Below, in pieces: positions 6,198 to 8,425 of a DNA stretch of 8,425 bases; positions within the stretch are counted from its first letter, which is position 1, and every line of letters begins with the position of its first letter. Source of the stretch: Methanomassiliicoccaceae archaeon. GTDB lineage: Archaea; Thermoplasmatota; Thermoplasmata; Methanomassiliicoccales; Methanomethylophilaceae. Where the stretch lies: the NCBI GenBank assembly GCA_031254685.1, contig JAIRTZ010000048.1, positions 1 through 8,425 on the forward strand, given 5' to 3'. A program made the position numbers and the translations under genes. The notes under the pieces were generated by a model. The model worked only from the letters and a program-made list of their open reading frames with translations, ran no database searches and was not told the DNA's origin.

Positions 6198-6560
6198 ATG
6201 GCGAAGAAAAGGAGACGTGAGGAGGCCGAACCCGAGGATACGTACGAATTCGAACCTCCTGAGTTCGATGAGAGGGAATTCCTGCTGAAGGACCTTTACG
6301 GAACGAAGGTGCTCATGGTCGTTGCGCTGCTCGCGATCGTCGTCGGGATAATCGCCTCGCTGATCCAAAAGGCCTCCAATGACCTTTGGTTCATCGGCAT
6401 AATTCTCATGTTCCTGACAATATTCCTGTTCAAGCACCTTATGACGGCGTTAAGATTCCGCGTCGACCTGATGGATCAGAAGATGCTGATCGGCAATTAC
6501 GTGATATTCCTGCTGCTCTCGCTGGGCGTTTGGATAATTATGCTGAACCCGCCGTTCTGA
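6198..6560 (+). CDS. Small three-span membrane protein of unknown function
   Basis: The protein has 120 residues. A basic N-terminus (MAKKRRR) is followed by a very acidic stretch (residues 8-27, many Glu/Asp with Pro). Three hydrophobic segments then follow, at about 38-56 (VLMVVALLAIVVGIIASLI), 63-85 (starting LWFIGIILMFL) and 101-116 (YVIFLLLSLGVWIIML). A short polar loop RFRVDLMDQK (86-95) separates spans 2 and 3. By the positive-inside rule the N-terminus is cytoplasmic. ATG 6198 is chosen because the TATA box sits 25 bp upstream. It is a single gene diverging from radA, and its stop codon is 2 bp from that of the convergent cca. No catalytic motif or named family is recognised; no function is proposed. 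Confidence 0.85.
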   Translation: MAKKRRREEAEPEDTYEFEPPEFDEREFLLKDLYGTKVLMVVALLAIVVGIIASLIQKASNDLWFIGIILMFLTIFLFKHLMTALRFRVDLMDQKMLIGNYVIFLLLSLGVWIIMLNPPF

Positions 6561-6562
6561 CG

Positions 6563-7885
6563 TCACACGTCCCAAGGCTGTTTCGGGTCAAGCAATTCGG
6601 TCAGAAGATCCTTGTTCACGGACAGCAGCGTCTCGTCGTGGTCCAGTATCAGTAACATCTCCGGTATTATGTCCCGTCCGATCCCCGCGACGGCGACCTC
6701 GTCCGCAAGCATATCCAGCACGGACCTGTGCCTCCGCTCCGTAACGACGTTCCACTGCCCCTCGTCGATGAACGGGCCTCCGTACTCATTGTCCTTCCAT
6801 TTGCTCAGGAACGACGACGCGGCGCGCACCCATACGGGCGGGCCGATGTGCTTGAACGTCTTCGACAGCATATCGCGTTCCAATTCATAGACGATGACTA
6901 TCTTCGTCCTCGTCATGTCGTGAACGGCCCTCAGCACGGTGAAGTCATACGAATCGAGCTTTCGGGATATGGCGTAGCGCGTCTTCCATATCTGCGAGTA
7001 CAGGTTATCACGGTTCACGTCCGGCCTGTCGAAGATCACCGTGATCAGACGGGAGCCGTGCATCTCGGAAAGATCGCTCAGCGTGCCCTCGCTCAGCGCA
7101 GGGCGCTCGGCGGGGAAGAAGAATTTGTCGCTGGGCTCCTCAAGATAACGCTTGCACGCGGCCACGAACGTCGCGAACGTGTCGATGTGCACAGCGGACG
7201 CGACGTTCCTCTTCGCGTCCACCGGATCGTAAAGTATCATCGGGCCGAGCATCGCCGGACCGCGTTTCTCCAGCGCGATGGTCACGCCTTCCTTCCAGTC
7301 GGCCGCCGCTCTCACGGTGTTGAGGAATCCGCCGTAGTGTATCGCCAGCGATTCGCACAGATATCCCGAGAACCCGCGGGTGTTCGGCTCGGCGCCGTAT
7401 GTCCCGATGCCCTTCATGAACACCTTCAGCAGACGGATCTCATCCCTCAGCGTCTCGTCGGTATGCGATATCACGTACTCGGTGTGGAACGGCGTCCTGT
7501 CGACGGCGCTCATGAGCTTCGTTGTATCCTTGATCGCATAACAGGGGACAAGATCGACGGTCAGTCCGTCGAATGTCCCCCTTGTGTACGGGTGCTCCGC
7601 GTACATGCGCTCGCCCCGAAGCACCTCGTCCCCGGCCGCGAGCGCGATGCGCACCATCTCGTCCTCAGGTACGGATTCGGGGAACATCATGAACACGTCG
7701 AGGTCCGGCTTGGAAAGGAACGTGCCCTTTGCCACGGAACCCACAAGAACGACGCTCACGTCGTAAGCGTACGGTCTGAGAAAATCTCCGACGATCCCCT
7801 TCAGGCGCACGACGGAATCCATTATGGTCTTCGTCTCCTTCTTCGAAGGCCTGATCTTTTTAAGTACCGTCTCCTCAAGGCTCAT
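6563..7885 (-). CDS. cca: CCA-adding enzyme (class I archaeal tRNA nucleotidyltransferase)
   Basis: It adds or repairs the 3'-terminal CCA of tRNAs from CTP and ATP without a nucleic-acid template. At 440 residues it matches the archaeal class I length. The nucleotidyltransferase signature LVGSVAKGTF (47-56) is followed by PDLDVF with carboxylates Asp61 and Asp63, and the third catalytic carboxylate is Asp111 in VDLVPCY. Other class I landmarks are AEHPYTRG (96-103), SAVDRTPFHTEYV, RLLKVFMKG, RGFSGYLCE, DPVDAKRNVA and DRPDVNRDNLYSQ. The C-terminal region with GPPVWVR, GPFIDEGQW and ERR matches the body and tail domains. The start is ATG 7885. It lies 29 bp downstream of the MBL-fold gene, either in an operon with it or from a weak promoter in the AT-rich gap. 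There is no room for a separate terminator before the convergent gene. Confidence 0.96.
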   Translation of the reverse strand: MSLEETVLKKIRPSKKETKTIMDSVVRLKGIVGDFLRPYAYDVSVVLVGSVAKGTFLSKPDLDVFMMFPESVPEDEMVRIALAAGDEVLRGERMYAEHPYTRGTFDGLTVDLVPCYAIKDTTKLMSAVDRTPFHTEYVISHTDETLRDEIRLLKVFMKGIGTYGAEPNTRGFSGYLCESLAIHYGGFLNTVRAAADWKEGVTIALEKRGPAMLGPMILYDPVDAKRNVASAVHIDTFATFVAACKRYLEEPSDKFFFPAERPALSEGTLSDLSEMHGSRLITVIFDRPDVNRDNLYSQIWKTRYAISRKLDSYDFTVLRAVHDMTRTKIVIVYELERDMLSKTFKHIGPPVWVRAASSFLSKWKDNEYGGPFIDEGQWNVVTERRHRSVLDMLADEVAVAGIGRDIIPEMLLILDHDETLLSVNKDLLTELLDPKQPWDV

Positions 7886-7901
7886 TGAGGCGGGTTAGAA
7901 C

Positions 7902-7920
7902 ATTTTTAGATTTATTATTT
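7902..7920 (-). promoter_or_regulatory. AT-rich spacer before cca, possible weak TATA box
   Basis: The minus strand holds AAATAATAAA (7920-7911) and TAAAAAT (7908-7902), centred about 30 and 20 bp before the cca ATG. Either could serve a leaderless cca transcript, but neither is a clean TATA box, and co-transcription with the upstream gene is equally likely. The first element also includes the last bases and stop codon of the MBL-fold gene. Confidence 0.3.
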
Positions 7921-8425
7921 GTCCATGCGGGACAGGGTTTCGGTCATCGATATATCGATATTTTCGGATATGCGGACATTCATCAGGTCCTTCGCGGCCA
8001 CCGTCCTTATCCCCGTTCTCGATTCGACGTACGCGGCCTCCTTCTCCGGTCCGTCCTGTATCATGCGCACGCCCATGTGCGCGAACAGTATCAATTCCGG
8101 GCGTATCGTTTCGGCGAAGCTCACCGCGTCCTCCGTGCAGAGGTGGCATCTTATGCGCGCCTTCGTAGGTCTGGTCACAGGAAGTATCAGTATCCGCGAT
8201 CCCTCGTACGCTTTGACGACGCGGTCGCTGCGGTCGGTGTCGCACACATACGAGATGATGCCGTCGGGCGTATGGAATTTGAATCCGACCGCCGTCCTGT
8301 CGCTGTGCCTGGAACCCGTGATATCGGCGCCGATGCCGCATATGCTCAGCGAATCCCCCGGCCTCGCCGTGCTGTGCGCGGCCTCCATGTTAAAATGATA
8401 AGGCGTGAGCCTCGGTCCGAGCCCC
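7915..8425 (-). CDS. Metallo-beta-lactamase-fold hydrolase, C-terminal part
   Basis: The frame stays open to the window edge, so at least 169 C-terminal residues are visible and the N-terminal HxHxDH metal site is outside. Counting from the edge, DTD (62-64) follows an FHTPDGIISYVC strand and supplies the metal-bridging Asp. ILILPVTRP (78-86) is the next strand. HLCTEDA (94-100) resembles the H-(L/S)-x-x-E-D-A segment of MBL phosphodiesterases. FAHMG (114-118) gives His116 as the likely final metal ligand. The tail (GPEKEAAYVESRTGIRTVAA) fits archaeal MBL proteins of uncertain substrate. The internal Met at 8388 is not the true start, because similarity-like sequence (PRLTPYHFN) continues upstream. 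It precedes cca on the same strand. RNase Z or a related phosphodiesterase is possible, but the substrate cannot be decided here. Confidence 0.82.
   Translation of the reverse strand, partial: GLGPRLTPYHFNMEAAHSTARPGDSLSICGIGADITGSRHSDRTAVGFKFHTPDGIISYVCDTDRSDRVVKAYEGSRILILPVTRPTKARIRCHLCTEDAVSFAETIRPELILFAHMGVRMIQDGPEKEAAYVESRTGIRTVAAKDLMNVRISENIDISMTETLSRMDK

Noticed and set aside
6728..7888. 386-codon open frame on the plus strand opposite cca
   Set aside because: It lies wholly antisense to a gene with full class I CCA-enzyme motifs. It is Arg/His/Val-rich, as expected for an antisense frame in GC-rich DNA, and shows no domain.

Overview
The window looks like chromosomal DNA of a moderately GC-rich archaeon. 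Three things indicate this: both enzymes of ether-lipid assembly (geranylgeranylglyceryl phosphate synthase and a UbiA-type second prenyltransferase), a RadA recombinase, and a class I (archaeal) CCA-adding enzyme. The non-coding DNA also carries archaeal TATA boxes, including apparent leaderless promoters. A huge surface protein made of glycine-rich and InlB/Listeria-Bacteroides-type repeats, next to Thermoplasmata-like housekeeping genes, suggests a host-associated member of the Methanomassiliicoccales. That placement is an inference; no methanogenesis gene or rRNA lies in the window to confirm it.

Layout. Positions 1-2925 (+) hold the 3' part of a giant modular surface protein whose 5' end lies outside the window. 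It runs from Gly-rich repeats through three InlB-like repeats and a pair of 88-residue repeats to a membrane span and a small C-terminal beta domain, and is followed by a hairpin/T-run terminator. Positions 3040-3342 (+) encode a 100-residue protein with seven cysteines. Positions 3344-4893 (-) are a two-gene lipid operon, with the UbiA-family gene first and the GGGP synthase gene second, joined by an ATGA overlap. Positions 5029-5970 (-) are radA with its own TATA box, ribosome binding site and T-rich terminator. A 227-bp divergent spacer separates radA from a 120-residue three-span membrane protein at 6198-6560 (+). Positions 6563-7885 (-) are cca, and 7915-8425 (-) is the 3' part of a metallo-beta-lactamase-fold gene that runs out of the window.

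Functional connections. The two prenyltransferases catalyse consecutive steps, joining first one and then a second geranylgeranyl chain to glycerol-1-phosphate, so their coupling makes sense. cca follows the MBL-fold gene by 29 bp on the same strand. That could be an RNA 3'-end-processing pair, but the visible part of the MBL protein does not prove it. Both convergent gene pairs end only 1-2 bp apart, so their transcripts probably overlap at the 3' ends.

Most of the window is ordinary archaeal housekeeping. No CRISPR array, transposon, tRNA or defence system was seen. The points most worth a second look are a Gly-to-Cys change in the RadA Walker A motif, the domain placed after the membrane span of the surface protein, the seven-cysteine small protein, the near-zero convergent spacers, and the split between leaderless and ribosome-site promoters.
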